DNA of 64,000 nucleotides from Aquisediminimonas profunda (GCF_019443285.1 NZ_CP080327.1:1670001-1734000); one strand, 5' to 3'. Counted from the first letter of the stretch, positions 20,813 to 30,281 are shown. Notes: generated by a model not told the origin, from the sequence alone. Translations and numbers: made by a program.

Positions 20813-22182
20813 ACGACAACGCAAGACCCAAACTCCTGATTGTGGAGGATGATGAGGGGCTCCAGCGGCAGCTCCGCTGGGCCTATGACGACTATGACGT
20901 CGTGGTTGCCAGCGATCGGTCAACAGCGATCGATATGCTGCGTGCTGAAGAGCCCGCCGTGGTGACCCTCGATCTCGGCCTTCCGCCTGATCCTGACGGC
21001 GTGAGCGAGGGCTTTGCAACGCTTGCCGAGATTCTTGCATTGAAGCCGGACACCAAGGTCATCATTGCCTCGGGCCATGGCGCGCGGGAAAGCGCCATGC
21101 GTGCCATCGCGAGCGGAGCCTATGATTTCTATCAAAAGCCCGTGGACATCGATGAGTTGGGCATGATCGTGAAGCGTGCCTTCCACCTGCACGCTATAGA
21201 GGCTGACAATGCGCGCCTTGCGGCCCAGCCAACGGAAGATGCGCGTGTCCTTGGTGGGATGATCACAGCGGCACCGGAAATGCTCAAGGTCGCGCGGACG
21301 ATCGAACGGGTCGCCAACACGGACGTATCGGTGATGCTGTTGGGCGCGAGTGGTACCGGCAAGGAATTGCTGGCGCGGGGCGTCCATCAGGCAAGCAGCC
21401 GCAAGGGTGGAGCGTTTGTTGCCATCAATTGCGGCGCCATCCCGGAAAACCTGCTTGAAGCCGAACTTTTCGGGCATGAAAAGGGTGCCTTCACAGGCGC
21501 TGTGAAAACCACAGAGGGCAAGATCGAGCTTGCGCAGGGTGGAACGCTTTTTCTTGATGAAGTCGGCGACATTCCCTTGCCACTGCAGGTGAAGCTGCTC
21601 CGCTTCCTGCAAGAACGGGTGATCGAACGCATTGGCGGCCGTAAAGCCATCTCCGTGGATACTCGGATCGTTTGTGCCACGCATCGCAATCTTGAGGAGA
21701 TGATTGCTGAAGGCAGCTTCCGCGAAGACCTCTACTACCGTTTGGCAGAAATCGTTGTCCGTATTCCGACGCTTGCCGAACGGCCAGGTGATGCAGCCCT
21801 TCTTGCCAAACATTTCGTCAAGATGTTTGCCTCGACCATGAATCCAACGGTCAAAGGGCTCTCTCCTGATGCGCTGGCTGCAATCGACCGTTGGCCTTGG
21901 CCCGGCAATGTCCGCGAACTTGAAAATCGCATGAAGCGCGCGGTGATCATGGCCGACGGCAAACTGGTCACGGCGGCGGATCTCGATCTTGATGGTGGCG
22001 ACGACGATCATGGCGACGGCGACCAGATCAATCTCAAGGCCGTGCGCGATGCTGCAGACCGCAAGGCCATTCGCAGGGCAATCGCGCGGACCGAGGGCAA
22101 TATTTCAAATGCGGCCAAGCTGCTCGGAATCAGCCGACCGACGCTTTACGATTTGATCAAGCAGCACGGGCTGCAAGTCTGA
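20809..22182 (+). CDS. prsR: PrsR, sigma-54-dependent response regulator of the PEP-CTERM system
   Basis: A 457-residue NtrC-type activator. The receiver domain (residues about 5-120) has the acidic pair VEDDE, the phospho-aspartate in VVTLDLGLP and the lysine in YQKPVD. The AAA+ domain has LLGASGTGKELLARG, the sigma-54 contact loop GAFTGA, and LFLDEVGDIPL. A Fis-type helix-turn-helix ends the protein (GNISNAAKLLGISRPTLYDLIKQHGL). It pairs with PrsK in a translationally coupled operon. Expected targets are sigma-54 promoters of exopolysaccharide and PEP-CTERM genes, such as possibly the one at 62.6 kb. Confidence 0.93.
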   Translation: MNDNARPKLLIVEDDEGLQRQLRWAYDDYDVVVASDRSTAIDMLRAEEPAVVTLDLGLPPDPDGVSEGFATLAEILALKPDTKVIIASGHGARESAMRAIASGAYDFYQKPVDIDELGMIVKRAFHLHAIEADNARLAAQPTEDARVLGGMITAAPEMLKVARTIERVANTDVSVMLLGASGTGKELLARGVHQASSRKGGAFVAINCGAIPENLLEAELFGHEKGAFTGAVKTTEGKIELAQGGTLFLDEVGDIPLPLQVKLLRFLQERVIERIGGRKAISVDTRIVCATHRNLEEMIAEGSFREDLYYRLAEIVVRIPTLAERPGDAALLAKHFVKMFASTMNPTVKGLSPDALAAIDRWPWPGNVRELENRMKRAVIMADGKLVTAADLDLDGGDDDHGDGDQINLKAVRDAADRKAIRRAIARTEGNISNAAKLLGISRPTLYDLIKQHGLQV

Positions 22183-22221
22183 ACATTGCGCTAGCCCATG
22201 CGAGGCAATAGGGGCCACACT

Positions 22222-23031
22222 ATGGATCATGCCCTTCTCGAACGATTGGTCTTGGCGCTTGAGCGACTTTCACCTCCCGCGCCGGAGCCGGTCGATCCGG
22301 CCGCGCCGGCCTATGTCTGGCACGGTGGTACGCTCCATGTTGCACGGTTTGCCCCGCTTCAGCTCTCGCTGCTGACCGGAATCGATGCACAGCGTGACGC
22401 TGTTGTCGAAAATGGACGGCGGCTCGCCAAGGGGCATGCCGCCCATGATATCCTGCTTTGGGGTGCGCGCGGCGGCGGGAAGTCCGCACTTGTAAAGTCG
22501 TCGGTTGCAGCCTTGCAGGGCGAAGGGCTGGACATTGCCCTGGTCGAGGTTGGGGCAAGTGACCTGGACCAGCTGCCCTTGGTCTTTTCGAAGCTGGAGA
22601 ACTGGATTCGACCGGCGATTGTCTTTGTTGATGACCTGGCCTTTGAGGGAGGAACAGACGCATCGCGCAGCTTGCGCTCGATGCTTGAGGGCGGAGCCTC
22701 CGGGCGGCCGCCGCACGTTCGCCTCTATGTCACATCGAACCGGCGGCATATTGTTGCGCGGGACATGGCGGAACAGGAGTCAGCAATCAATATTCGCGAT
22801 GTCGTCGATGACCGCCTCGCGCTAGCGGACCGGTTCGGGCTGAGCCTGGGCTTTCATGCGTGCGATCAGGAGACATTCCTTGCGATGGTGTTCCGCTATG
22901 CAGAGTCGTTCGACCTTCCGTTCGATGCCGCGGATGCACTGACCTGGGCCACACAACGCGGAGCGCGATCGGGCAGGGTCGCCTGGCATTACACGGTCGA
23001 ACTTGCTGGCCGTGAAGGGCGGTCAATCTGA
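22222..23031 (+). CDS. DUF815 family AAA ATPase
   Basis: A 269-residue P-loop ATPase with Walker A GARGGGKS and Walker B IVFVDDLAF, followed by RSMLEGGASGRPPHVRLYVTSNRRHI, a stretch strongly typical of DUF815. A sensor/arginine region (DVVDDRLALADRFGLSLGFHACDQ) follows. The cellular role of the family is not known. The ATG at 22222 follows a GGGG run; an in-frame upstream ATG at 22198 is an alternative. It lies 39 bases after prsR on the same strand and may be read through from it. Confidence 0.9.
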   Translation: MDHALLERLVLALERLSPPAPEPVDPAAPAYVWHGGTLHVARFAPLQLSLLTGIDAQRDAVVENGRRLAKGHAAHDILLWGARGGGKSALVKSSVAALQGEGLDIALVEVGASDLDQLPLVFSKLENWIRPAIVFVDDLAFEGGTDASRSLRSMLEGGASGRPPHVRLYVTSNRRHIVARDMAEQESAINIRDVVDDRLALADRFGLSLGFHACDQETFLAMVFRYAESFDLPFDAADALTWATQRGARSGRVAWHYTVELAGREGRSI

Positions 23032-23167
23032 GGCAGCCTTCGTGCTTCCCATCGGAAATTTCGCTGCTAGACTTTCACACTGAAACCGAAAGCCCCAGAG
23101 CCACGAACATGGGGTAGGCGGGCCGGGCCGTGCGCAGTTGCAACCGTTTCAAGATGGGGGAAGTCCA

Positions 23168-24523
23168 ATGGCCATTACCGATCATGTCGATCTCAATACC
23201 TTTGTCGAAGGTGTGAAGAAGCGCAATCCGGGGCAGCCCGAATTTGTTCAGGCTGTGACCGAGGTTGCCGAGGATATCTTCGATTTCATCGAGGATAAGG
23301 AACAATATCACGAAGCGCAGATTCTGCGCCGCATTGCAGAGCCGGACCGGGTGATTTCGTTTCGTGTCTGCTGGCAGGATGACAAGGGCAATATCCGTGT
23401 CCAGCGTGCCTGGCGCGTCCAAAACAACAATGCGATCGGCCCCTACAAGGGCGGTATCCGTTTCCATCCGTCGGTGACGGAGTCCGTGCTCAAGTTTCTC
23501 GCCTTCGAGCAGACGTTCAAGAACGCCTTGACCGGTCTGCCAATGGGTGGGGGCAAGGGCGGATCGAACTTCAATCCAAAGGGAAAGTCTGACGGCGAAG
23601 TGATGCGCTTTTGCCAGTCAATGATGACGGAACTCTATCGCTACATCGGCGCGGATGTGGACGTGCCTGCCGGCGACATTGGAGTTGGCGCTCGCGAAAT
23701 CGGATATCTGTTCGGGCAGTACAAGCGGATCAGCAACGAATTTACCGGCGTGCTGACAGGCAAGGGGTTGGAATATGGCGGTTCGCTGATCCGGACGGAG
23801 GCAACAGGATATGGGGCAACCTATTTCCTTCAGAACATGCTTGCGACCAAAGGCCAGACGCTTGAGGGCAAGACTGCGGTGATTTCCGGGTCGGGCAATG
23901 TTGCGACCCACGCGGCCGAAAAGGTTACGCAGCTTGGCGGCAAGGTGCTGACGCTTTCGGACAGTGCCGGCTGCATCCACGATCCAGAAGGGCTGACGCA
24001 AGAAAAGATCGATTGGATCAAAGAATTGAAGAATGTCCGTCGCGGGCGGATCAGCGACTATGCAGATCATTTTACCGGCTCGACTTTTCATCCGGGAAAG
24101 ACCCCCTGGGGTGTGCCGTGCGATGTCGCACTGCCCTGTGCAACACAGAACGAATTGCTTGGTCCCGATGCCGAAATGCTCATCAAGAACGGGTGTATCG
24201 CGGTCTCGGAAGGGGCCAACATGCCGACCAACCTTGATGGCGTGCATATTTTCAAGAGGGCAAAGATCCTTTTCGCGCCCGGCAAGGCGGCCAACGCGGG
24301 CGGTGTTGCTGTTTCCGGGCTTGAAATGAGTCAGAACTCTGCGCGCATTTCATGGAAGGAGGAGGAACTGCAAAGGCTCCTTCTCGACATCATGGCTGGC
24401 ATTCACAGCCGATGCCAGGAATATGGTACCGATTCATCAGGTTATTGCGACTATGTGAAGGGTGCCAATATTGCCGGTTTCAAGAAAGTGGCAGATGCCA
24501 TGCTGGCTTATGGAGTGGTCTAG
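23168..24523 (+). CDS. gdhA: NADP-specific glutamate dehydrogenase
   Basis: A 451-residue hexameric-type glutamate dehydrogenase. Landmarks are the glutamate-binding PMGGGKGGSNFNPKGKS with the catalytic-lysine region, the Rossmann AVISGSGNVATHAAEK of the dinucleotide domain, and SEGANMPTN. It aminates 2-oxoglutarate with NADPH for ammonium assimilation. The start at 23168 has GGGGAA five bases before it, and the protein then has the normal length. The last four bases overlap the convergent gene at 24520. Confidence 0.96.
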   Translation: MAITDHVDLNTFVEGVKKRNPGQPEFVQAVTEVAEDIFDFIEDKEQYHEAQILRRIAEPDRVISFRVCWQDDKGNIRVQRAWRVQNNNAIGPYKGGIRFHPSVTESVLKFLAFEQTFKNALTGLPMGGGKGGSNFNPKGKSDGEVMRFCQSMMTELYRYIGADVDVPAGDIGVGAREIGYLFGQYKRISNEFTGVLTGKGLEYGGSLIRTEATGYGATYFLQNMLATKGQTLEGKTAVISGSGNVATHAAEKVTQLGGKVLTLSDSAGCIHDPEGLTQEKIDWIKELKNVRRGRISDYADHFTGSTFHPGKTPWGVPCDVALPCATQNELLGPDAEMLIKNGCIAVSEGANMPTNLDGVHIFKRAKILFAPGKAANAGGVAVSGLEMSQNSARISWKEEELQRLLLDIMAGIHSRCQEYGTDSSGYCDYVKGANIAGFKKVADAMLAYGVV

Positions 24524-24987
24524 ACCTTGATGTAACTGGCAGCGTTGAGCTTGCCCGTGCTGATGACATGGAAAATGGCGTCGCTGCTGACGATTTCGAA
24601 GTGGCGCCATTCCTTGGACGCTTCAGATACGGGCTGGCTGGCCGGGAGCAGGGATGCCAGCCAGGTTGATGGATGGATTTCCTGAAACGGCGGGCTGAAG
24701 CGTGGCGAACTCGACTGAAGGCCCAAGGCGAGTCCGTCTTCTTGCCATGGATCGACAATATTTTCGGTATTCCAATAGGCAAGGACCGGCCCGAACCGCA
24801 GAAGAATGCGGATTGAGACCTTGTTCTCATCCGGCCGGACACAATGGAGGATGGCAGACAGGCCTGTTTCCGCCCGATAGGCCGTTTCAAGCGTGGCGCA
24901 CCAGACATCCGGCAGCCCGATAATGGGGCTCCAGTTTATGCGTCGATCCGCAGGGCGGCTCAAAAAGGTCATGGAGCAGTTTCGCAT
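24520..24987 (-). CDS. Hypothetical protein, 155 residues
   Basis: Not recognised. A soluble protein with an aromatic-rich first half (INWSPIIGLPDVWCATLETAYRAETGLSAILHCVRPDENKVSIRILLRFGPVLAYWN) and no signal or membrane segment. Third-position GC bias and its fit between two genes with no other overlap support it as coding. The start is unsure: ATG at 24987 or the ATG six codons later (MTFLSRPADRR). It converges on gdhA with a four-base overlap and may share a promoter region with nothing else. Confidence 0.6.
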   Translation of the reverse strand: MRNCSMTFLSRPADRRINWSPIIGLPDVWCATLETAYRAETGLSAILHCVRPDENKVSIRILLRFGPVLAYWNTENIVDPWQEDGLALGLQSSSPRFSPPFQEIHPSTWLASLLPASQPVSEASKEWRHFEIVSSDAIFHVISTGKLNAASYIKV

Positions 24988-25023
24988 CCCCGAGCACGAT
25001 GAACAATGGGCTGCGGGTGGGCG

Positions 25024-26637
25024 TTAACCCTGTTTACGCCGTCGCTTCTCGCGCGCGTCGCGATATTGCACAAGAATATCGCGCATGCGTGCGATGGCCT
25101 CCCTCCGGCGTCCTGCAGCTTCAATCTGCTGGAGTTCGTGCTTCAGATCCACCGCAAAGCGCGCATAATCATTCTGCCAGTCGCTTTCGACAGCATCGCG
25201 CAGGTCCATCCGGCCGGTCTTGATGCGGCGCGCGGGGGCACCGGCCGGGAGTTCGTAGGCTTCACCGATCTCAGGTGCGATGATGGACGCAAGGTCAGGC
25301 TCCAGCAGCGATCTCAGACCAGTGACGGCAGCGGCTTCACCATGAGTCAGGAACAATGAGCCGGCAATGGGCCTTCGGGCCAGGATCCATTCCTTCAGCT
25401 CCGTGCGGTCCGCATGTGCCGAATAGCTGTCGATCTTCTGGATTGCTGCCCTCACAACGGTATCGCGGCCTGAAATCCGGACACGGCGCGCGCCATCGAG
25501 AATCGTTCTGCCTAATGTGCCACCAGCCTGAAAGCCGACGAAGAGGATCGTCGAGTCGCGCCGATCGAGGTTGGCCAGCAGATGATAACGCACGCGTCCC
25601 CCTTCGCACATTCCGGAACCGGCCAAAATGATCGAACCTGAGGTTTCGTTGAGCCTGCGGGACTCGGCGGCGTCATCCACGAAGTGGAACGAGGGATGGT
25701 CAAACGAGTCGCGTGACTCGATGTCTTCGAGTTGGCGCGAATACCGAGAAAAGACTCCAGTGATCCGTGTGGCGAGGGGTGCATCTATGAAGATACTTGC
25801 GCCTCCGAGACGGCCAGCACTGGCCAGTCGCGCCAAGTCCAGCAGCAATTCCTGTGTTCGCTCAAGAGCAAAGACCGGAATGATGAGATTGCCTCCCCGC
25901 GCAAGAGCCGCTTCGACTTCAGTGGCCAGGATTTCCCGGCGCTCTTCTATCGTCACGGTTTCGCGTTCCCGGTCACCGTATGTGCTCTCGCAAAAGACAT
26001 GATCCAGCCCTGTCGGTCCCACCGGATCGGGCTCAAACGCCTTGTGGGCGGGGCCCAGGTCTCCGGAAAAGAGCAGACGAGACCCGCCGCATCGCAGCTC
26101 GACAGACGACGAGCCCAGAATGTGCCCGGCATTCCAAAGGACGGCTTCAAATCCGGGAGCTGCCGTGAAAGGCGATTCCTGAGGCTGCGTCTGGATCAGG
26201 TCCAACGCGGCATCAGCGTCGGCCATTGTGTAGATGGCCTGAATTGGCGGATCGCCCGCACGGTCATGGCGACGATTGCGCCGCGTCGTCTCCTGTTCCT
26301 GAAGGCGCGCTGCATCGGCAAGCATCGGAACAAGCAAGTCTGCGGTCGGCGCTGTCGTCCAGATCGGTCCAGAAAATCCGTTCGCGACAAGCTTTGGCAA
26401 AAGTCCGCTGTGATCAAGATGGGCATGGGTCAGGATGACGGCATCAATTGCTTTTGCATCGAACGAGGCCGCTGTGTGGTTGAGCGTCTCAAGCGTACGT
26501 GACCCCTGAAAAAGGCCACAATCGACCAGAATAACTGAATCGCCGCAGGCAACCTCATAGCATGAGCCGGTGACTGTGCGTCCCGCGCCGTGAATTGTGA
26601 CTGTCGGTGGCCTCAATGTCTTGTCCTTCATCTGCAC
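25024..26637 (-). CDS. MBL/beta-CASP-fold RNA-processing nuclease (CPSF73/Ysh1-like)
   Basis: A 537-residue protein with the metallo-beta-lactamase core (LTHAHLDHSG, then CESTYGDRE) interrupted by a beta-CASP domain, and the later motifs SGMCEGGRVRYHL, SYSAHADRTEL and LTHGEAAA. This set marks the RNA-specific branch (RMMBL tail) rather than the DNA Pso2/Artemis branch. Expected activity is zinc-dependent endo- or exoribonuclease. The C-terminus is charged and helical. Start at 26637 has no strong ribosome site; the second Met (MKDKTL) is an alternative. It is divergent from an SDR gene. Confidence 0.92.
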   Translation of the reverse strand: MQMKDKTLRPPTVTIHGAGRTVTGSCYEVACGDSVILVDCGLFQGSRTLETLNHTAASFDAKAIDAVILTHAHLDHSGLLPKLVANGFSGPIWTTAPTADLLVPMLADAARLQEQETTRRNRRHDRAGDPPIQAIYTMADADAALDLIQTQPQESPFTAAPGFEAVLWNAGHILGSSSVELRCGGSRLLFSGDLGPAHKAFEPDPVGPTGLDHVFCESTYGDRERETVTIEERREILATEVEAALARGGNLIIPVFALERTQELLLDLARLASAGRLGGASIFIDAPLATRITGVFSRYSRQLEDIESRDSFDHPSFHFVDDAAESRRLNETSGSIILAGSGMCEGGRVRYHLLANLDRRDSTILFVGFQAGGTLGRTILDGARRVRISGRDTVVRAAIQKIDSYSAHADRTELKEWILARRPIAGSLFLTHGEAAAVTGLRSLLEPDLASIIAPEIGEAYELPAGAPARRIKTGRMDLRDAVESDWQNDYARFAVDLKHELQQIEAAGRRREAIARMRDILVQYRDAREKRRRKQG

Positions 26638-26776
26638 CAGCAGGCATGAAGCCTAAGACGGTCCGTTGGAATTGGGAACACTACCTAATTGTTGCTTCTC
26701 CTTGGCGGCGGGATTGTTCCTGAGAAGGGCTTTGGCTAACGCCCGATCCAATACTGACCGGTCGAAGGAGGCTTGC

Positions 26777-27532
26777 ATGTCGAAAACAGTTCTGGTGACC
26801 GGTGCGACAGCTGGTTTTGGAGCAGCGGCTGCGCGGCTGTTTGTGAAGAATGGCTGGCGCGCGGTCGTGACAGGGCGCCGCGCCGACCGCATCAGAGCGC
26901 TGGTCGAAGAACTCGGGCCGGGCAAGGTTTGCGGTTCAGTGTTTGACATTCGTGACAGTGCGGCAATGGGGACAGCGCTTGATGCGCTTCCGTCCAGCTT
27001 TGCTGGCATTGATTTGCTGATCAACAATGCCGGTCTGGCGCTTGGCACTGCCCCTGCATTCAAGGCCGATCTCGACCAATGGCGTCAGATGGTCGACACC
27101 AACATCACCGGCCTGATGGCAATCACGCACAAGATGTTGCCCGGCTTGATTGAACGGCGCGGAGCCATCATCAACATCAGTTCCGTGGCCGCATCTTACC
27201 CGTATCCCGGCGGCAATACTTATGGCGGCACCAAGGCCTTTGTTCGGCAATTTTCGCTTGGCCTCCGATCGGACCTGCACGGAACAGGCGTCCGAGTGAC
27301 ATCGATCGAGCCCGGCATGGCTGAAACCGAATTTACGCTTGTGCGCACGGGCGGAAATCAGGAGGCTTCGGATACTCTATATGGTGGAGCAAATCCCATG
27401 ACGGCGGAAGACATCGCGAACACGCTTTATTGGGTCGCGACCCTGCCACCGCATATCAACATCAATGCGCTGGAACTCATGCCCGTTAGCCAGTCATGGG
27501 CGGGCTTCCAGGTTGCTCGCGCCGGGACCTAG
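26777..27532 (+). CDS. Short-chain dehydrogenase/reductase (YdfG-like)
   Basis: A 251-residue classical SDR. The cofactor motif is TGATAGFGAAAARLF, NNAGLALG follows, and the catalytic Ser-Tyr-Lys set is INISSVAASYPYPGGNTYGGTK. R-R just after strand beta2 (TGRRADRI) suggests NADP preference. The C-terminal ELMPVSQSWAGF resembles YdfG, a 3-hydroxy-acid/serine dehydrogenase. The start at 26777 has GGAGG seven bases upstream. The last four bases overlap the convergent cytochrome gene. Confidence 0.92.
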   Translation: MSKTVLVTGATAGFGAAAARLFVKNGWRAVVTGRRADRIRALVEELGPGKVCGSVFDIRDSAAMGTALDALPSSFAGIDLLINNAGLALGTAPAFKADLDQWRQMVDTNITGLMAITHKMLPGLIERRGAIINISSVAASYPYPGGNTYGGTKAFVRQFSLGLRSDLHGTGVRVTSIEPGMAETEFTLVRTGGNQEASDTLYGGANPMTAEDIANTLYWVATLPPHININALELMPVSQSWAGFQVARAGT

Positions 27533-27999
27533 CTTCCGCCGTTCGCCTTGAGCCAGGCAATCACGTCGGCGCGCTTTTGAGGATCGGGATAGCCTGCAAA
27601 GCTCATCTTGGTTCCCGGCACCAAAGCCTGCGGCTTTTCAAGGTAGGCGAAGATCTTATCCTCGCTCCAGACAATGCCAGAGGACTTCATGGCCGAAGAA
27701 TAGCCATAACCCGCGACCGAGCCTGCCGGGCGACCGATGACCTTGTGAAGGGTCGGGCCAATCATGGTCTTTCCCTCTTCGAGGCTGTGACAGACTTTGC
27801 ATTGCGCAAATGCCGCTTCTCCGGCTGCAACATCGCCTTTCAGACTGGCATAGGCGACCGGGGCAGAGGCCGGTTCGGCAAGCGGCGCTTCAGGGCTCGC
27901 TTCAGCGCTGTTGCTGGCTTCTTCCGCTGGCTCGGAGCAGGCACCAAGCGCCAGCAGTGCGGACACAGACAAGATAAGGACAGGTTGGAGGCGGATCAT
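27529..27999 (-). CDS. Membrane-anchored c-type cytochrome (lipoprotein)
   Basis: A 156-residue protein with a lipoprotein signal (LALLALGAC, cleavage before Cys20), a Glu/Ala/Pro linker of about 30 residues, and a class I cytochrome c domain. The heme site is CKVCH and the distal Met ligand lies in GTKMSFAGYPDP. The layout resembles CycM/cytochrome c552-type carriers that shuttle electrons from the bc1 complex to terminal oxidases, but tethered by lipid rather than a helix. Confidence 0.92.
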   Translation of the reverse strand: MIRLQPVLILSVSALLALGACSEPAEEASNSAEASPEAPLAEPASAPVAYASLKGDVAAGEAAFAQCKVCHSLEEGKTMIGPTLHKVIGRPAGSVAGYGYSSAMKSSGIVWSEDKIFAYLEKPQALVPGTKMSFAGYPDPQKRADVIAWLKANGGS

Positions 28000-28104
28000 T
28001 CAAGCATCTTTCTCAACTATTCCGGATGCTGCGCGACTAGACAGGCTTCGATCGTTGCGCAACAGGTTTGCAATCTTGCCACAGGGCCAATTAAGCGGGT
28101 TGCG

Positions 28105-29544
28105 ATGAATTCGAATCTCTATGCCCATTTCAAGTCCGCTTTCGCACATGACTGGCAGGCTCCTGCCTTGGTCGATGCGCATGGCTCCGGCCTGAGCTTT
28201 GGTGAGCTCGACGAGCTCTCTGGCCGATTTGCCGTGGCCCTTCGCGGACGCGGTGTCGGTCCGGGAGACAGAATTGTCGTGCAGGTCGAAAAGAGTGTCG
28301 GTGCAGTGGCGCTCTATCTGGCTTGCTTGCGGGCAGGCGCAATCTTTGTGCCGCTCAATACGGCCTACACCCCGGCTGAAATCGAATATTTCATCAAGGA
28401 TGCGGAGCCGAGTCTATTTGTGTCGGCAGCCGATATGGCTGGGCCGGACGCGCCAATCTGGGCTGAAGCGCGAGCATACGATCCGGATAATGCCGTCGTT
28501 TCCCGCTCAGCCGACGACATCGCTTCGATCATCTACACTTCGGGGACGACCGGCCGGTCCAAAGGGGCAATGCTCAGCAACGGGAACCTGCTGTCAAACG
28601 CGCGGACCTTGATCGACATTTGGGCGCTCAAACCGGATGATGTGCTGATCCACGCGCTGCCCATCTTTCATGTCCACGGCCTTTTTGTTGCGCTTCACAC
28701 CATGTTTCTCAATCGGTCGAAGACAATCTTTCTGCCCAAGTTCGATGTGTCCGAAGTCATCGGCCTGATGTCTCAAGCCACAATCCTGATGGGCGTCCCG
28801 ACTTTTTACACGCGACTGCTCGCTGATGCCTCGTTCGACAAGGACGCTGTTCGGGCAATGCGGCTTTTCATTTCTGGATCGGCACCGCTGCTCGCCGAAA
28901 CGCACAGGGCATTCGAGGCGCGAACGGGCATGCATATTCTGGAGCGCTATGGCATGACCGAAGCCGGAATGATCACATCGAACCCGCTCGAGGGCGATCG
29001 GATTGCGGGGACCGTGGGCATGCCGCTTCCGGGCGTCGAGCTTCGGGTTGCCGATGCGCACGGCAAGCCCGTTACTCCGGGCAGCCCTGGCGTCATCGAG
29101 ATTCGAGGTCCGAACGTCTTCAAAGGATATTGGCGCAACCCGGAGAAAACGGCCGAGGATATCCGGCCTGACGGATGGTTCATCACAGGCGATATCGCGA
29201 CAATGGATGCCGAAGGCCGCGTTACGATCGTGGGGCGGGCGAAGGACCTGATCATTTCCGGGGGCTACAATATCTACCCCAAGGAAATCGAAGAGGTGAT
29301 CGATGCTGTGCCGGGCGTCGTCGAAAGCGCTGTCATCGGAGTTCCAAATGCCGATTTTGGCGAAAGCGTGCTGGCCGTCATTGTGGGAGACGCTTCACTA
29401 GAACCATCGGTGCGCGCCGCAATCGATGGCAATCTGGCCCGATTCAAGCACCCCCGCCGGTTGATCTTCGTTGAAGACCTACCCCGGAACGCGATGGGAA
29501 AGGTTCAGAAGGCGTCCTTGAGACAAAACTATTCCGGTGGCTGA
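28105..29544 (+). CDS. matB: Malonyl-CoA synthetase-like acyl-CoA ligase
   Basis: A 479-residue ANL-superfamily adenylating enzyme. The P-loop motif is IIYTSGTTGRSKGAM, then ERYGMTEAGMITSNPLEGDRIAGTVGMPLPGVE, GWFITGD and GRAKDLIISGGYNIYPKEIE. The last sections match MatB, which ligates malonate (or methylmalonate) to CoA. No malonyl-CoA decarboxylase or transporter is adjacent, so substrate assignment rests on sequence resemblance. The ATG at 28105 has no good ribosome site; the long open frame upstream is antisense to the cytochrome gene and is not part of it. Confidence 0.85.
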   Translation: MNSNLYAHFKSAFAHDWQAPALVDAHGSGLSFGELDELSGRFAVALRGRGVGPGDRIVVQVEKSVGAVALYLACLRAGAIFVPLNTAYTPAEIEYFIKDAEPSLFVSAADMAGPDAPIWAEARAYDPDNAVVSRSADDIASIIYTSGTTGRSKGAMLSNGNLLSNARTLIDIWALKPDDVLIHALPIFHVHGLFVALHTMFLNRSKTIFLPKFDVSEVIGLMSQATILMGVPTFYTRLLADASFDKDAVRAMRLFISGSAPLLAETHRAFEARTGMHILERYGMTEAGMITSNPLEGDRIAGTVGMPLPGVELRVADAHGKPVTPGSPGVIEIRGPNVFKGYWRNPEKTAEDIRPDGWFITGDIATMDAEGRVTIVGRAKDLIISGGYNIYPKEIEEVIDAVPGVVESAVIGVPNADFGESVLAVIVGDASLEPSVRAAIDGNLARFKHPRRLIFVEDLPRNAMGKVQKASLRQNYSGG

Positions 29545-29812
29545 GCGAGAGGCGCTCCTCGCATGCGTGGATGCCCGGGGAATACTGGCTGTTCGGGTGA
29601 CACCGAACGCCCGGTCAGCCAGGATTGCGGTTGAGCCCGACAATGCTGGAGTTAACTCAGTCCGCATCTGGGTTACTGTGCCGCCAGAGGATGGCAAGGC
29701 CAACAAGGCTGTGATTGCCCTGCTCGCCAAGGCACTGGCCTTGCCAAAATCCACACTCTCGATTGAACGGGGGGACACATCGCGTCTCAAACAGATTCGG
29801 ATCAGCCGCTAG
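29537..29812 (+). CDS. DUF167 (YggU) family protein
   Basis: A 91-residue protein with the family core RVTPNARSARI, VWVTVPPEDGKANKAVIALLAKALALPKSTLSIERGDTSRLKQIRI. Structures of the family are known; the function is not. It starts with GTG at 29537 inside the end of matB, overlapping by eight bases, which implies coupled translation. Confidence 0.88.
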   Translation: MAEREALLACVDARGILAVRVTPNARSARIAVEPDNAGVNSVRIWVTVPPEDGKANKAVIALLAKALALPKSTLSIERGDTSRLKQIRISR

Positions 29813-29820
29813 GCATTACT

Positions 29821-29836
29821 AAAAGGGCGACAGCCC
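29821..29836 (-). terminator. Weak intrinsic terminator after the PaaI gene
   Basis: Read on the minus strand, GGGC-TGTC-GCCC is followed by TTTT immediately after the thioesterase stop codon. The stem has only four base pairs, so termination may be partial. A second CCCCTGAGGGG element overlaps the coding end. Confidence 0.4.
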
Positions 29837-29837
29837 C

Positions 29838-30281
29838 TCAGGGGAGCATATAGGTCACACTGGCCTGTCCCACGGGCCTCATTTCGTCTTCGGTCCAAAG
29901 GCGCAGATCAGCGACAACCGAGCGACGGCCAAGTCTGAGCAAGCGCGCATCAGCCGTAACAAGCCCCGGTCGGCAGGGCCGGAGAAACTGATAATTGAGC
30001 GAGCTTGTGACGGCCATCGCCACTGGCCCGATATGCGACAGAACGAGCGCATAGGCCGCACTGTCGGTCAGGGCCATCTGGGTCGGGCCCGACACGATCC
30101 CTCCCGGTCGCAGATGCCCATCGTTGCTCTGGAGTTGCATTCGGACATGCCCCGGCTCAGCGATGACGACTGTGCCGCGGGTGCCATCGGTGGAGTGCGG
30201 AAAGGCATCCCGAAGGAATGCGTTCAATGCGGCCACATCCATTTTCAGATAATCGGCAGAGGCGGGGCCGCTGTCAGCCAT
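29838..30281 (-). CDS. PaaI-family hotdog thioesterase
   Basis: A 147-residue single hotdog-fold protein. The conserved DGHLRPGGIVSGPTQMALTDSAAYALVLSHIG helix region carries the catalytic aspartate, and VTSSLNYQFLRPCRPG follows. Expected reaction: hydrolysis of a short or aryl acyl-CoA. It starts inside the end of the PEPC-like gene (overlap of eight bases), making it the last gene of the MaoC/CitE-like/PEPC-like operon; releasing CoA from an intermediate of that pathway is the natural inference. Confidence 0.88.
   Translation of the reverse strand: MADSGPASADYLKMDVAALNAFLRDAFPHSTDGTRGTVVIAEPGHVRMQLQSNDGHLRPGGIVSGPTQMALTDSAAYALVLSHIGPVAMAVTSSLNYQFLRPCRPGLVTADARLLRLGRRSVVADLRLWTEDEMRPVGQASVTYMLP

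Noticed and set aside
27496-28104. Roughly 200-codon N-terminal extension of the malonyl-CoA synthetase
   Set aside because: The stretch is antisense to the lipoprotein cytochrome c gene, and the ligase family starts at MNSNLYAHF.
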